Origin: Acaryochloris sp. IP29b_bin.148
GTDB taxonomy: Bacteria > Cyanobacteriota > Cyanobacteriia > Thermosynechococcales > Thermosynechococcaceae
Direction of reading: 5' to 3'
NCBI RefSeq assembly: GCF_028285565.1
Contig: NZ_JANQOY010000239.1
Span: forward strand, 25,845 to 89,844
DNA length: 64,000 bases
A program made the translations under genes and the position numbers. Below the pieces are notes generated by a model. It saw only the letters and a list, made by a program, of their open reading frames with translations. It did not search any database and was not told the origin of the DNA. Position 1 is the first letter of the stretch. Each line of letters begins with the position of its first letter. Below are positions 37,033 through 46,741 of the stretch, one piece after another.

Positions 37033-37527
37033 TCACCAACCCCAGGTCCCAGCACCGCCCTTAAAGGGACCGACGATATCTTGTGTCACCCAGCCGCCAT
37101 AGAAATCCCCAGATTGGGCTTGAACCACCTCACCATCGACGGTGCAACGGTCCATCCGACTGGGATAGAAGGCCACATAATCTTTGAGGTCCGCAAAGCG
37201 AGGCGTGGGGTTGGTATAAAACCAGGCAACATTTTCCTCGGTGCGATCGCCCACCGTTACCGTGTAATAGCTCGCCGATCCTTTCCATTCACAAAAAGTA
37301 GAGCGTCGAGTTTGCTGCAAATACGCCATTTGAATGTCAGTGGGTGGAATATAGTACACCGGTGGATGGCTCGTCTCTAGGACGCGCTTGGCATGGTGAG
37401 TGTCGGCCAGGATCACCCCATTAAACGTCACCTGAATCTGTTTGGGTGAATCTTCCAGGCGGGGTGGTCGAGGGTAATCCCAAACGGATTCTTGGCCAGG
37501 GCCAGGTTCAATGCGGTTTAGGGGCAT
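37033..37527 (-). CDS. DUF427 family protein
   Basis: A 164-residue protein of the DUF427 family, a small beta-rich fold. Matches include VTFNGVILADTHHAKRVLETSHPPVYYIPP, FCEWKGSASYY and AWFYTNPTPRFADLKDYVAFYPSRMD with its conserved tryptophan and arginine. A second copy of the family motif ends in GGWVTQDIVGPFKGG. ATG 37527 is chosen over an upstream in-frame start at 37641 because CAGGAA lies upstream and the family begins there. Function unknown. Confidence 0.88.
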   Translation of the reverse strand: MPLNRIEPGPGQESVWDYPRPPRLEDSPKQIQVTFNGVILADTHHAKRVLETSHPPVYYIPPTDIQMAYLQQTRRSTFCEWKGSASYYTVTVGDRTEENVAWFYTNPTPRFADLKDYVAFYPSRMDRCTVDGEVVQAQSGDFYGGWVTQDIVGPFKGGAGTWGW

Positions 37528-37637
37528 GGAGCAATCGTTCCTGTGTAACGCGTCTGTCTTGAGCGTAGCGCTGATCAGCTCATAGGAGTGTGAATTTCGA
37601 AGCTCTCGCGGTGTTAATAAGGGCAGTGTGATTCCCT

Positions 37638-40600
37638 TCAACCGCTAGTCAAACTGAATACTGCTGTTTGATCACGACTTTCAACCGCACCTAAGGCTTT
37701 AAGAGAAGCCTTCTGAGCCATCGTCAACCCCGTCGTCCCCGTGATATTCATCCCGTCATACAGCGGCTTCACTTTTAACACCCCTTGACACTCGCCCGTC
37801 GGCACCTGCCAAATCCGTAATGTCTGATCCTGTGACCCACTTGCTAGCTGAAGCGGTGCCTTATCCTTAGACGACAATGGTGGCAAAAACACCAACGATC
37901 TCACCTCATTTTCATGCCCCTCAAAGGTTCCTATACATCTTCCCGTAGACAGGTCCCATAGCTTGATCGTATGGTCCAAACTCCCACTTGCTAATAGTCT
38001 CCCATCGGGACTGAAGGCCACCGTATACACACCATTGGTATGCCCCATCATGTGTTGTCGGCACTCGCCTGTCTCCACCTCCCAGACTTTAATGGTGTGG
38101 TCAAAACTGCCGCTTGCCAAGAATTGACCATCGGGGCTAAAGGCCACTGAGTACACCCGATCCTGGTGTTCCCTTAAGGTATGGAGACACGCTCCCGTCT
38201 GCGCCTCCCATAGCTTAATCGTGCGATCGCCACTCCCACTTGCGACTCTGCTGCCATCTGGACTGACCGCCACTGACCAAATCCAGGTCTGATGTCCCGT
38301 CAACGTCATCACACAATCTTCGGTGCTGATACGCCAGACTTTGACGGTATGGTCGCTAGCGCCACTCACCAGCCAGTCCCCATCGGGGCTGTAGGCGAGG
38401 GCATAGACCCAGCCCCGATGCCCCGTGAGGGTGCTAAGACATTGACCCGTAGGATAGTGCCAAAGCTTAATGGCATAGTCCCCCCCGCCACTAGCTAGAG
38501 TTTGATCTTTGGGACTAAAAGCCAAGGAATAAACAGGATGATGGTGGCCCTTAAGCGATCGCATCACCTGACCTTGCTGACGGTTCCAAAGCCGAATGCT
38601 CTGGTCGAAACTACCGCTGGCAAGGGTGTGGCCATCGGGACTACAAGCCACGGCAAAAATTCGGTTGGTATAGCCCGTCAATACTTTTAGGCAAGCCCCC
38701 GTGTCTGGATGCCATAGCCGCATAGTTTGATCATGACTACCACTGGCAACCAGGTGACCGTGGGGATGGAAGGCGACAGCGACAATGCCGTGATCATGTC
38801 CAGATAGGGTCTGAAGACAGATGCCACTCTTGACCTCCCAAAGTTTGACGGTTTGGTCGCCACTGCTGCTGACAAGCTGGCTACCGTCTGGGCTAAAGGC
38901 AATAGATAATACCCAGTTGCGATGACTGTGGAGCGTTTGGATGCACTCACCGCTGTTGTAATTCCAAAACTTGATGGTTTTGTCTGTACTACAACTGGCT
39001 AATCTTTGAGTGTGGGGGGCAAAGGCAACAGACATCACCCAATTGGTATGACCTTGCAAGGTCTGTTGACAGGTGCCTGTTTCCACATTCCAGAGCTTGA
39101 TGGTTTTATCAGAGCTGCCACTAGCAATCAAGGAGCCATCGGTGTTAAAGGCCACGGTAAATACCGCTTGTTGATGACCTTGTAAGGTTTGTTGGCATTG
39201 GCCCCGATTAATGTCCCACACTTTGACGGTACAGTCTTTACTGCCGGAGGCGAAGGATTGCCCGTTGGGACTAAAGGCAACGGCACAGACTTCGGACTGA
39301 TGGTCTTCGAAAGTATGAACACAGGTGCCTGTCTCTACATTCCAGAGTTTGAGGGTATGGTCGGCACTGGCGCTGATCAGAGATTGGCTATCGGGACTGA
39401 AGGCGACGGAGAGGACTGCGTTCTGGTGTTCCTGTCCGACCCAGAGTTGTTGGTAAGTACGAGTACACCAGACTCTGACTTTGCAGTCTTGATCAGCGAT
39501 CGCTAGACACTGACCGTTGGGGCTGAAGGCGAGGGCTTTGACTTCGTCTAGCACTTCGGAAAAGGCCACATTGCTAAAGTCAGCATTGGCGAAGTTAGTA
39601 TTGTGCAGCGGCATCCCCTGCAAGTTGGCTTGCCAGAGGGTCAGTCCCGAAAAGTCGTAGCCACTGATATCCACTTCCAACTGCTGAGCAAAATGGAGCA
39701 AGTTTCCACAGAAATATCCTGTTGCTTGGGTGGATTGACCCCGGAGCCTAGTCAGCAAAGAAAATAAGCGATCAGTAATAGCCGTTGGCGTCCGGAAATA
39801 GGACAATAAATTATCTACGATGGGCTGCAAAATTAGGCATCTTTGGGTTTCGCTAATAGAGACCGAAGCTTGAGCTTTTACCAACGGATATTGAGAGAGA
39901 CAACCCACTTGATTTTGCAGGATAGATTCAGTGACTTGCTGGATCAGCTTGGCCGTCATATATTCCATAACCACGGGTTGCAAGGTGAAATGATGGACGG
40001 ATTTCTCGATCAGGGATCGATGCTGTAGGGCTGCGATCGCTTGTAACAGTTCTCCCATGGGGGTAAGGGAAAAAATATCGGCCTGTAAGTCTTGATATGA
40101 AACAGGCTCCCGATTGATTGCCAACCAATGCATAACCTCTGTTTCAATCGGACTTAATCGCTGAAATTGTTGATCCAGCAGATCTCTAATGTCATCAAAA
40201 ATGAAGAGTTCGCTATTCAGAAAATTCAGAAAACCAGAGAGATCCGACTCAAAAACATCTCGGACGAAGGATGCAATAATCTTTAGGGCCAGCGGGTTAC
40301 CGGCATATCGCCTAGTCAAACTGAACCAATCCTGATCGGCCCCTGTATACGTTCCAACAGAGTTAAAAATTTCTCGGCCAGCTTGAGTTGATAACCCTTG
40401 TATTTGTAAACAGCGAACCGGTAACCTATCCCCTTCAAGGGCATTGAGACCTTGAGGTTTTTCCCTAGACGTCAGAATTAGACAGCTTTTATGGGGTGTT
40501 TTGCCCACCAACTGTAGCAATTGTCCATACTCTTCATAGCCTGTTCGGTAAGCCCCAGTCCGGTTGCAGCTTGCCAAAATTGACTCGGCATTATCTATCA

Positions 40601-41231
40601 CCAGCAGACAGCAACTGTCTTGCAAATACTGTACTAATCGAGACAGTAAATCAGACAGAGAGTTATAAATATGGGTGTCTTGATGATGAGAGAGAACTTG
40701 AATGAGGTTGATTAAAAAGGGTTGTAGAGGAGGGGCATTGCGTAAACTCCGAAAAATTACCGTATCAAACTGATCCTGCAACTGCTGCGCTAATTTAACG
40801 GAGAGTGTTGTTTTACCAACCCCACCCATTCCCAAAATCGTAATCAAACGACAATCATCATTCAGAATCCAGGTTTGCAGCTTATGTAACTCTGGGCTGC
40901 GACCATAAAAAATAGAAACATCAATGGCTTCTCCCCAATCTTGATATCGGGTGCGAGCAGCCGACTGTTTTGGCAGAACGAGTTCGTCTTGAGGACTATT
41001 CCAATGTTTGTTCTCGAAGGTGGAAATGGTCTGCCAATCTAAACCGAGTTGGGTACAAAGCTCAGTAAAGGTTGCAACATCAACAGGCTTCCCGCGCAAG
41101 AAATTTCCTACTGTTGATAAACTAAAGCCTACACTTTCTGCCAGCGACCGTTGACTATGAAAGCCGTTCCGTTTCAGAGCTAATTTGGCCTTTCCAATAC
41201 AGTCATCACGGACACTGAGAGATCTGGACAT
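37638..41231 (-). CDS. HTH-NB-ARC STAND protein with 14 WD40 repeats
   Basis: A 1197-residue STAND NTPase. An N-terminal XRE-like helix-turn-helix (SQRSLAESVGFSLSTVGNFL) is followed by VSIFYGRSPEL and NB-ARC: Walker A GMGGVGKTT (about 134-142), Walker B LLVIDNAE, sensor LILTSRE and GNPLAL. A pentapeptide-like stretch (LQANLQGMPLHNTNFANADFSNVAF) precedes fourteen WD40 repeats, enough for two seven-bladed propellers. This is the order of eukaryotic Apaf-1 without the CARD. ATG 41231 has GGAG upstream, and the frame extends to a TTG at 41243. Such proteins act as switches that oligomerise on ligand. The HTH suggests DNA or partner binding in place of a killing domain. Confidence 0.9.
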   Translation of the reverse strand: MSRSLSVRDDCIGKAKLALKRNGFHSQRSLAESVGFSLSTVGNFLRGKPVDVATFTELCTQLGLDWQTISTFENKHWNSPQDELVLPKQSAARTRYQDWGEAIDVSIFYGRSPELHKLQTWILNDDCRLITILGMGGVGKTTLSVKLAQQLQDQFDTVIFRSLRNAPPLQPFLINLIQVLSHHQDTHIYNSLSDLLSRLVQYLQDSCCLLVIDNAESILASCNRTGAYRTGYEEYGQLLQLVGKTPHKSCLILTSREKPQGLNALEGDRLPVRCLQIQGLSTQAGREIFNSVGTYTGADQDWFSLTRRYAGNPLALKIIASFVRDVFESDLSGFLNFLNSELFIFDDIRDLLDQQFQRLSPIETEVMHWLAINREPVSYQDLQADIFSLTPMGELLQAIAALQHRSLIEKSVHHFTLQPVVMEYMTAKLIQQVTESILQNQVGCLSQYPLVKAQASVSISETQRCLILQPIVDNLLSYFRTPTAITDRLFSLLTRLRGQSTQATGYFCGNLLHFAQQLEVDISGYDFSGLTLWQANLQGMPLHNTNFANADFSNVAFSEVLDEVKALAFSPNGQCLAIADQDCKVRVWCTRTYQQLWVGQEHQNAVLSVAFSPDSQSLISASADHTLKLWNVETGTCVHTFEDHQSEVCAVAFSPNGQSFASGSKDCTVKVWDINRGQCQQTLQGHQQAVFTVAFNTDGSLIASGSSDKTIKLWNVETGTCQQTLQGHTNWVMSVAFAPHTQRLASCSTDKTIKFWNYNSGECIQTLHSHRNWVLSIAFSPDGSQLVSSSGDQTVKLWEVKSGICLQTLSGHDHGIVAVAFHPHGHLVASGSHDQTMRLWHPDTGACLKVLTGYTNRIFAVACSPDGHTLASGSFDQSIRLWNRQQGQVMRSLKGHHHPVYSLAFSPKDQTLASGGGDYAIKLWHYPTGQCLSTLTGHRGWVYALAYSPDGDWLVSGASDHTVKVWRISTEDCVMTLTGHQTWIWSVAVSPDGSRVASGSGDRTIKLWEAQTGACLHTLREHQDRVYSVAFSPDGQFLASGSFDHTIKVWEVETGECRQHMMGHTNGVYTVAFSPDGRLLASGSLDHTIKLWDLSTGRCIGTFEGHENEVRSLVFLPPLSSKDKAPLQLASGSQDQTLRIWQVPTGECQGVLKVKPLYDGMNITGTTGLTMAQKASLKALGAVESRDQTAVFSLTSG

Positions 41232-41338
41232 TCCCCACTCCAAGGTAGCTTGCTAGCAAGGTCTTTATAACTAGAGATCAGCAGACTGTAAGTTCTTGTT
41301 AAAACATGGTTTCTATAAAGCCATGCCCCTATAAAGAA

Positions 41339-41358
41339 TTCATGGTATCCACCATGAA
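41339..41358. promoter_or_regulatory. perfect dyad, possible operator of the STAND gene
   Basis: TTCATGGT-ATCC-ACCATGAA is a perfect 8-bp inverted repeat about 100 bases upstream of the STAND gene start. CTATAAAG occurs twice just before it. XRE-like proteins bind such dyads, so self-regulation is possible. This is inference. Confidence 0.4.
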
Positions 41359-41486
41359 CACCAGTCAATCTATACTCCCCCAGAAAATTTTATTTGAAGG
41401 GATCAATTCTAAAAATTTTCTTATCAAAATAAAACTCTAAAACCTCTGTGAATTTTTATCTATGAAGATTAAAAATACTCAGCCAT

Positions 41487-41507
41487 AAGTCAGCTACAAG
41501 TCAGCTA
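41487..41507. repeat. tandem AAGTCAGCTA repeats
   Basis: AAGTCAGCTA occurs at 41487-41496 and 41498-41507 (11-base period), with a variant ACTCAGCTA at 41521 and TAGCTA twice near 41551 and 41562. A helical-turn period suits a protein-binding array upstream of the RTX gene. Confidence 0.6.
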
Positions 41508-42035
41508 TTCTCCACTCCGAACTCAGCTAAGACTGTTGTTTGATTACAGATAGCTAGTGATCTAGCTAACTGTTATTGGTTTTACTCGATCCAGCATGTT
41601 TACTGACTGAATATGTATCAGCAAGGCTATAAACACTATTGTAATAGCTCCATAACATATTGAATCGGATGAACCTTTATCTATCTCAGGAATAATATCC
41701 ACTCAATATTCCCTGAGTGCAGGTGATAAATATTTTATTTCCCTCTATTTCCATGGTGGCACTGTGATTGTCCATAGATTATGTTTCCAGCGTTGTGGAC
41801 AATGTTCGCGCTCAAGATTAATACAATCTATGGATTGGCATAGCCATTGGGTATCTCATTAGAGCTTTTGTGATGTTCCCGAATAACTTAACGCAGCGTA
41901 AAGATTAGATTCGGCAGAACGGGAAGAACCTTTACCGCTTGTTTTAAGCAACTTTCTGATGCCGAAAAATAGATTTTTTTGCGCTGAGTTGTGCCTACAG
42001 AAAATTTTTTAATTACATAAAAGGAGTTCAATTCT

Positions 42036-43781
42036 ATGGCTATCTTCGAAAGTACAGGTGATATTTCGTCTGTTGTTGCTGAGTTTCAGGCAGCGCTGGG
42101 TGAACCCAACAATGGGAATGACTCTGGCCCTATCGCCGAAGGCAGACGCCAAATTGACTGGGATGCTGATATTGTCCCCTTTGATATGCCCGGCGACTTT
42201 TTTAATACCACCGTTACCCGTGGTGCTGAATTTATAACTGATGCAGACTCCGAGTTTCGCGTTAGTAACCCCACCAATGATGATCCGGGTGCCCCCGATA
42301 ATGAGTTTGACAGTATCAATGCGACTTATCCTGACCAATTTCAAACCTTCAGCGATCCTCGACTCTTTACCCCTTCTGGTTCCAACGTCACTGAGGTGGA
42401 GTTCTTTGTGTCTGGGTCTAATGTGCGAGCCACGTCCAGTGGCTTTGGCGCGGTTTTTACGGATGTTGATTTAGCCGACAGTACCAAAATTGAATACTTC
42501 GATATCGATGGCAATCTTCTCCTATCTGAATTTGTTGATCCAGATCCGCAGGGATTGTCCTTCCTAGGCGCAACCTTTGAGGATAACAATCTATACCGCG
42601 TGGAAATTACTAGCGGCAATACCCCGATTGGTCCAGATGATGATCCAGACAATGGGGTTGATATTGTTGTGATTGATGACCTTCTATATGGTGAGCCGCA
42701 GGTGGCTGAAACCATTGATGGCGATGATGAGGATAACCGCTTGACGGGGACGCCAGGAGGGGACTTTATCCGAGGCTTGGGTGGAGACGATTCCATTCTG
42801 GCCTTTGGCAGCAATGATGTGGTCCAAGGCGGGGATGGCAATGACCTCGTTAGTGGAGGAGACGGTAACGACTTCATAGATGGCGGGGCAGGCGATGACA
42901 TTCTCGTCGGTGACAAGGGAGATGACACCAAACTAGGGGGCGATGGCAACGATCGCATCATTTGGAATGATGGTGATGCCACAGATCGTATCGATGGCGG
43001 CTCAGATCTGGATACGGTTGAAGTGAATGGCAGTATCGATCAAGGTGATGAGTTCGAGGTGAACGCAGGGGGCAGCGATGTCTTGTTTAGACGCGCCAAT
43101 CTGGTCGAGTTTGAACTCGATATCAGTACGGTTGAAACTTTGGAGGTCAATGGTGATGGTGGGGATGATCAATTTACCGTAGGCGACCTATCCGCAACGG
43201 GTCTGGAAAACGTGATTTTCAGCGGAGGGGATGGTAATGATGTTCTGGATGGAGCAGAAGCTACGACTGATTTGTCCGCTTTTGGGGGCAATGGCAATGA
43301 CACGATGACAGGAGGATCGGGTAAGGATCTATTTGAAGGAGATGCTGGTGACGATAGTCTAACCGGACGTCGAGGTAATGACACACTTATGGGTGGCGAT
43401 GGCAACGACATCCTCCGAGGCGGCAGAGGAGCGGATATGCTGACTGGCGGCGCTGGTGATGACGTTTTGTTTGGCGGTCGGGGCGCGGATGACCTCAATG
43501 GTGGCACTGGAAATGATGTCATGCAAGGGAACCAAGGTGCTGATGTCTTTAGGTTTGAAGGTGATCTCTTGGATGGCATCTCCGATATCGACATCATTCA
43601 AGGCTTCCAGGCCCAAGATTCCTTCAACTTCGATGATTATCTGGGGGCTGGAGGATCAGTGGCCTTCAGTAGAATCTCCAATGGCTTGTTGCAAATTGAT
43701 TTGAGTGGTGAGGATACAGTGATTGTATTCGGTGGCAATGCAGCCCTCAATGCTGCTGAAACCCAACTTGGAGCGCTGTAA
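42036..43781 (+). CDS. RTX-type calcium-binding secreted protein
   Basis: A 581-residue acidic protein. Residues 1-215 form a beta-rich domain that I do not recognise (IPDF-like strands, ending EITSG...VVIDDLLYGEP). From about 225 on it has many RTX nonapeptides GGxGxDxLx in two blocks (about 235-300 and 395-500), which bind calcium and fold as a beta-roll. The C-terminus (SDIDIIQGFQAQDSFNFDDYL ... ETQLGAL) resembles serralysin-type type I secretion ends. No N-terminal signal peptide is seen. A strong AAGGAG precedes ATG 42036. Probably extracellular or S-layer associated. Confidence 0.87.
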   Translation: MAIFESTGDISSVVAEFQAALGEPNNGNDSGPIAEGRRQIDWDADIVPFDMPGDFFNTTVTRGAEFITDADSEFRVSNPTNDDPGAPDNEFDSINATYPDQFQTFSDPRLFTPSGSNVTEVEFFVSGSNVRATSSGFGAVFTDVDLADSTKIEYFDIDGNLLLSEFVDPDPQGLSFLGATFEDNNLYRVEITSGNTPIGPDDDPDNGVDIVVIDDLLYGEPQVAETIDGDDEDNRLTGTPGGDFIRGLGGDDSILAFGSNDVVQGGDGNDLVSGGDGNDFIDGGAGDDILVGDKGDDTKLGGDGNDRIIWNDGDATDRIDGGSDLDTVEVNGSIDQGDEFEVNAGGSDVLFRRANLVEFELDISTVETLEVNGDGGDDQFTVGDLSATGLENVIFSGGDGNDVLDGAEATTDLSAFGGNGNDTMTGGSGKDLFEGDAGDDSLTGRRGNDTLMGGDGNDILRGGRGADMLTGGAGDDVLFGGRGADDLNGGTGNDVMQGNQGADVFRFEGDLLDGISDIDIIQGFQAQDSFNFDDYLGAGGSVAFSRISNGLLQIDLSGEDTVIVFGGNAALNAAETQLGAL

Positions 43782-43809
43782 AGGGTCACCCATACAGAGC
43801 TAGATCGGT

Positions 43810-43855
43810 AAAAACAATACCGAGGAAGTCGAATCCCCTAACTTCCTCGGTATTG
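43810..43855 (-). terminator. intrinsic terminator of the pst operon
   Basis: CAATACCGAGGAAGT (43815-43829) pairs perfectly with 43841-43855 around an 11-base loop. On the minus strand the stem is followed by a T-run (complement of 43810-43814), so it ends pstB transcription. The plus side has no T-run, but the stem may still help end the RTX transcript. Confidence 0.85.
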
Positions 43856-43889
43856 CTGTGGATGTATAAGATTGGAGAATTAGCCAAAA

Positions 43890-44717
43890 TTAACCAAATC
43901 GCCCCGAAACATAGTCCCGCGTATAGTCTTGCTTGGGATTGGTGAAGATGGTGACGGTATCGTTATATTCCACCAAATATCCCAGCTTGCCGCCTTGCTC
44001 AGTGGCTTCCGCATTAAAAAAGGCTGTTTTATCTGAGACCCGAGATGCCTGCTGCATATTGTGAGTAACAATCACAATGGTGTACTGCTCTTTTAACTCC
44101 TGCATCAGTTCTTCGATCCGTAGGGTTGAAATGGGATCTAAGGCTGAGCAGGGCTCGTCCATCAGGATGACTTCGGGTTGGATTGCGATCGCACGAGCAA
44201 TACACAGCCGCTGCTGCTGTCCCCCCGACAGGGAAAGTCCACTCTCCTTGAGCTTGTCCTTTACCTCATCCCAAATGGCAGCCTTCCGAAGAGAACTTTC
44301 CACCAACTGGTCCATATCGCCCTGATAGCCATTGATGCGGGCACCAAAGGCGATATTCTCGTAGATTGATTTTGGGAAAGGATTCGGCTTTTGGAAGACC
44401 ATGCCAATCCGACGCCGAACTTCAACCGGATCCACCTTCTTGCTGTAGAGGTTGACGCCTCGGAAAAAGACATTCCCCTTCACCTTGGCGCTAGGAATCA
44501 AGTCATTAGTGCGATTGAAGCAGCGCAGTACCGTGCTTTTGCCACAGCCCGATGGCCCAATAAAAGCCGTGATTTGACTTGCTGGAATATCGAGAAATAC
44601 TTCACGGACAGCCGGAGTGGATCCATAGTAAACAGACACCCCTTCCATCTTGAGCGCAGGTTGATCTGTAACTGGACTGGAATCAGAGGTCATAGGTGAG
44701 TCGGCAAGGTTAGTCAT
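43890..44717 (-). CDS. pstB: phosphate ABC transporter ATP-binding protein PstB
   Basis: A 275-residue ABC ATPase powering high-affinity phosphate import. Walker A is GPSGCGKST, the signature is LSGGQQQR, Walker B is [13 protein letters not shown] and the switch histidine is in [11 protein letters not shown]. Pst-specific features include [20 protein letters not shown]. Its N-terminal extension of about 20 residues is not conserved in general. It lies 112 bases after pstA and before a U-tract terminator. Confidence 0.97.
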   Translation of the reverse strand: MTNLADSPMTSDSSPVTDQPALKMEGVSVYYGSTPAVREVFLDIPASQITAFIGPSGCGKSTVLRCFNRTNDLIPSAKVKGNVFFRGVNLYSKKVDPVEVRRRIGMVFQKPNPFPKSIYENIAFGARINGYQGDMDQLVESSLRKAAIWDEVKDKLKESGLSLSGGQQQRLCIARAIAIQPEVILMDEPCSALDPISTLRIEELMQELKEQYTIVIVTHNMQQASRVSDKTAFFNAEATEQGGKLGYLVEYNDTVTIFTNPKQDYTRDYVSGRFG

Positions 44718-44829
44718 GGGTTCGCATCCACAAGCTTATCAGTGAGAGTCGATTTATTATTCTCATTTCACCTTAAAGAGCACAGCTTATTACTAGGTTA
44801 AGGGATGAAAGAAAATGATGAGATTAGGA

Positions 44830-45765
44830 TCACAGCTTTTGATTCTGAAATTTATTACGAAGCAGAATAGCGGTTGCATTCATCAACAATAGGACCACTA
44901 GCAAAATGATGATCCCTCCAGCTGCAATCGGCTCAAACGACTTCTTAGCCCGGGCAATCCAGACATAAATTTGAATGGGCAGCGCCGTAAAGTCAGATTG
45001 CAATCCCTCCAAAGACAAAGGAGGAGCAAAAGCGATATAGCCTGCCGCACCCACCACTAAAATAGGGGCTGTTTCGCCAATAGCACGGGAAAGGGCCAGA
45101 ATCGTTCCGGTCAGAATCCCCGGCAGAGATTGAGGAAAAACCAGATCTCGAATCACTTGCCAGCGGGTAGCCCCTAAGGCGAATCCGCCCTGGCGCAGGC
45201 TGCTAGGAACAGCTCGCAACGCTTCGCGGGTACTGACAATAATGATGGGCATAATCAATAGGGCTAACGTTAACCCTCCAGCTAGCACACTATTTCCACC
45301 GGTAATTGGACGCATAATGTCCACGAAAACCGTTAGTCCTAGAAGGCCATACACAATGGAAGGAACGGCTGCTAAATTGCCCACATTAATTTCAATGATC
45401 CGAGTAAACAGGTTATCGGGGGCAAACTCTTCCAGAAAAATGCCAGACCCGACGCCAATTGGGAATGAAACGGCTGCAGTAATGCATAGGAGCCAAACGG
45501 TGCCCATCAGCGCTGGCCAAAGCCCAGCTTTTGCAGCTTTGCGGGAAGGGGGACTGGTCAAAAAGTCAAAGTCAATACTGCTTGCCCCGTCAGAGAGCAC
45601 GTCGAGGAGTAAGGTCACCAGCACCACCAAACTAATTATGGTGGCCAACCAAGTCAGAATTTCAAAAAAACGGTCCCACCGATAACGTCTACCGAGAGCA
45701 GGCTTAAACTGATCGTTGGCATCGTCTTGAAGATCGGGTAAATCTCTGGGATTTGATAAAGTCAT
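44830..45765 (-). CDS. pstA: phosphate ABC transporter permease PstA
   Basis: A 311-residue inner membrane permease with about six helices. The EAA-like loop lies in ALRAVPSSLRQGGFALGATRWQVIRDLVFPQ, and the ending (IAAGGIIILLVVLLLMNATAILLRNKF) is typical of PstA. It overlaps the pstC stop by 4 bases, so translation is coupled and the two subunits form the channel together. Confidence 0.96.
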   Translation of the reverse strand: MTLSNPRDLPDLQDDANDQFKPALGRRYRWDRFFEILTWLATIISLVVLVTLLLDVLSDGASSIDFDFLTSPPSRKAAKAGLWPALMGTVWLLCITAAVSFPIGVGSGIFLEEFAPDNLFTRIIEINVGNLAAVPSIVYGLLGLTVFVDIMRPITGGNSVLAGGLTLALLIMPIIIVSTREALRAVPSSLRQGGFALGATRWQVIRDLVFPQSLPGILTGTILALSRAIGETAPILVVGAAGYIAFAPPLSLEGLQSDFTALPIQIYVWIARAKKSFEPIAAGGIIILLVVLLLMNATAILLRNKFQNQKL

Positions 45766-46703
45766 TCGTATTTCTCCTGGAAACGGCGGACAAACCAGAA
45801 GCTAAAAACATTCAGGCAAAATGTAATCAGAAACAGTGTCATCCCCACCACAAACAAGGTTTTATAGCCAATCGTGCCGACAGGGTTGTCTCCAAAGGTG
45901 GCCTGGACTATAAACGAGGTCATAGTTTGCACCGAAACCCGTGGATCCAGGGTCAGTACAGGGGATGCACCAGCAGCAACTGTGACAATCATCGTTTCCC
46001 CAACGGCACGGGAAATAGCCAGTACGCAGGATGCCACAATCCCCGACAAGGCCGCAGGTAAAACGACCCCGGTTACGGTTTCTCGCTTCGTTGTCCCTAA
46101 TGCGTAGGATCCTTGCCTAAGACTTTGGGGAACTGCATAAATGGCATCTTCACTAAGGGAGGCCACCAAAGGCATAATCGCAAAGCCCATCACCATACCC
46201 GCACTTAGGGAGTTAAAAATCTTCAAGCCTGGAACGAATCCCTGGAGAAGCGGTGTGACGAATAGCAGAGCGAAATACCCGTAGACCACTGTAGGAATAC
46301 CGGCTAACACTTCCAATGCCGGTTTCAACCATCTACGTACATTGGGGGATGCATACTCACTCAGGCAAATTGCAGCCAACAAACCAATCGGCAACGCCAC
46401 CATTAACGCAATCAGCGAGGTCATAAAGGTAGCGCTAATCAAAACAAAAATACCGAATTGATCACTAAACAAGGGAGTCCATTGCGTATCGGTTAAAAAC
46501 CGAATCAAGGGGATCTCCTTGAAAAATTCAATCGTTTCGAAGACTAAGGTGCCGACAATGCCAACGGTTGTGGCAATGGAAATCAGAGCGAAGCTGGCAA
46601 ACAAACATTTAACGATTCGTTCAGACCATACGCTCAATCCTCGTTTTGGCCTCCACAACTGTGAGTCATTAGGTGGGGGGAGTGAGGTGGATTCAGTATG
46701 CAT
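45762..46703 (-). CDS. pstC: phosphate ABC transporter permease PstC
   Basis: A 313-residue permease with about six helices. The conserved loop is EDAIYAVPQSLRQGSYALGTTKRETVTGVVLP, and FLTDTQWTPLFSDQFGIF is a PstC signature. The N-terminus is a soluble tail of about 35 residues. ATG 46703 is chosen because the first in-frame start at 46709 is TTG. The gene overlaps pstA and follows pstS after a 95-base gap holding a hairpin. Confidence 0.96.
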   Translation of the reverse strand: MHTESTSLPPPNDSQLWRPKRGLSVWSERIVKCLFASFALISIATTVGIVGTLVFETIEFFKEIPLIRFLTDTQWTPLFSDQFGIFVLISATFMTSLIALMVALPIGLLAAICLSEYASPNVRRWLKPALEVLAGIPTVVYGYFALLFVTPLLQGFVPGLKIFNSLSAGMVMGFAIMPLVASLSEDAIYAVPQSLRQGSYALGTTKRETVTGVVLPAALSGIVASCVLAISRAVGETMIVTVAAGASPVLTLDPRVSVQTMTSFIVQATFGDNPVGTIGYKTLFVVGMTLFLITFCLNVFSFWFVRRFQEKYE

Positions 46704-46741
46704 ATTCAAACTAATCAGGTTATCTCAATTCTCCAATTATT

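Larger units (their letters stand above)
41244..42035. other. long intergenic region with dyads and short repeats
   Basis: 792 AT-rich bases between the STAND gene and the divergent RTX gene. It contains a perfect dyad at 41339-41358 and a cluster of AGCTA-containing repeats at 41487-41572. No tRNA, ORF or recognised RNA was seen. An AAGGAG site at 42021-42026 serves the RTX gene. Confidence 0.6.

Noticed and set aside
38292..40705. Several plus-strand frames inside the STAND gene
   Set aside because: They are antisense shadows of the WD40 and NB-ARC coding sequence.
42700..43560. Short regular repeats that might look like a CRISPR array
   Set aside because: The period is 27 bases and the units code for GGxGxD in frame without unique spacers. 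They are RTX repeats.
42341..43616. Long minus-strand frames rich in SPP/PSP repeats
   Set aside because: They are the antisense of the RTX nonapeptide repeats, whose 9-residue period opens a second frame. No start signal or family supports them.
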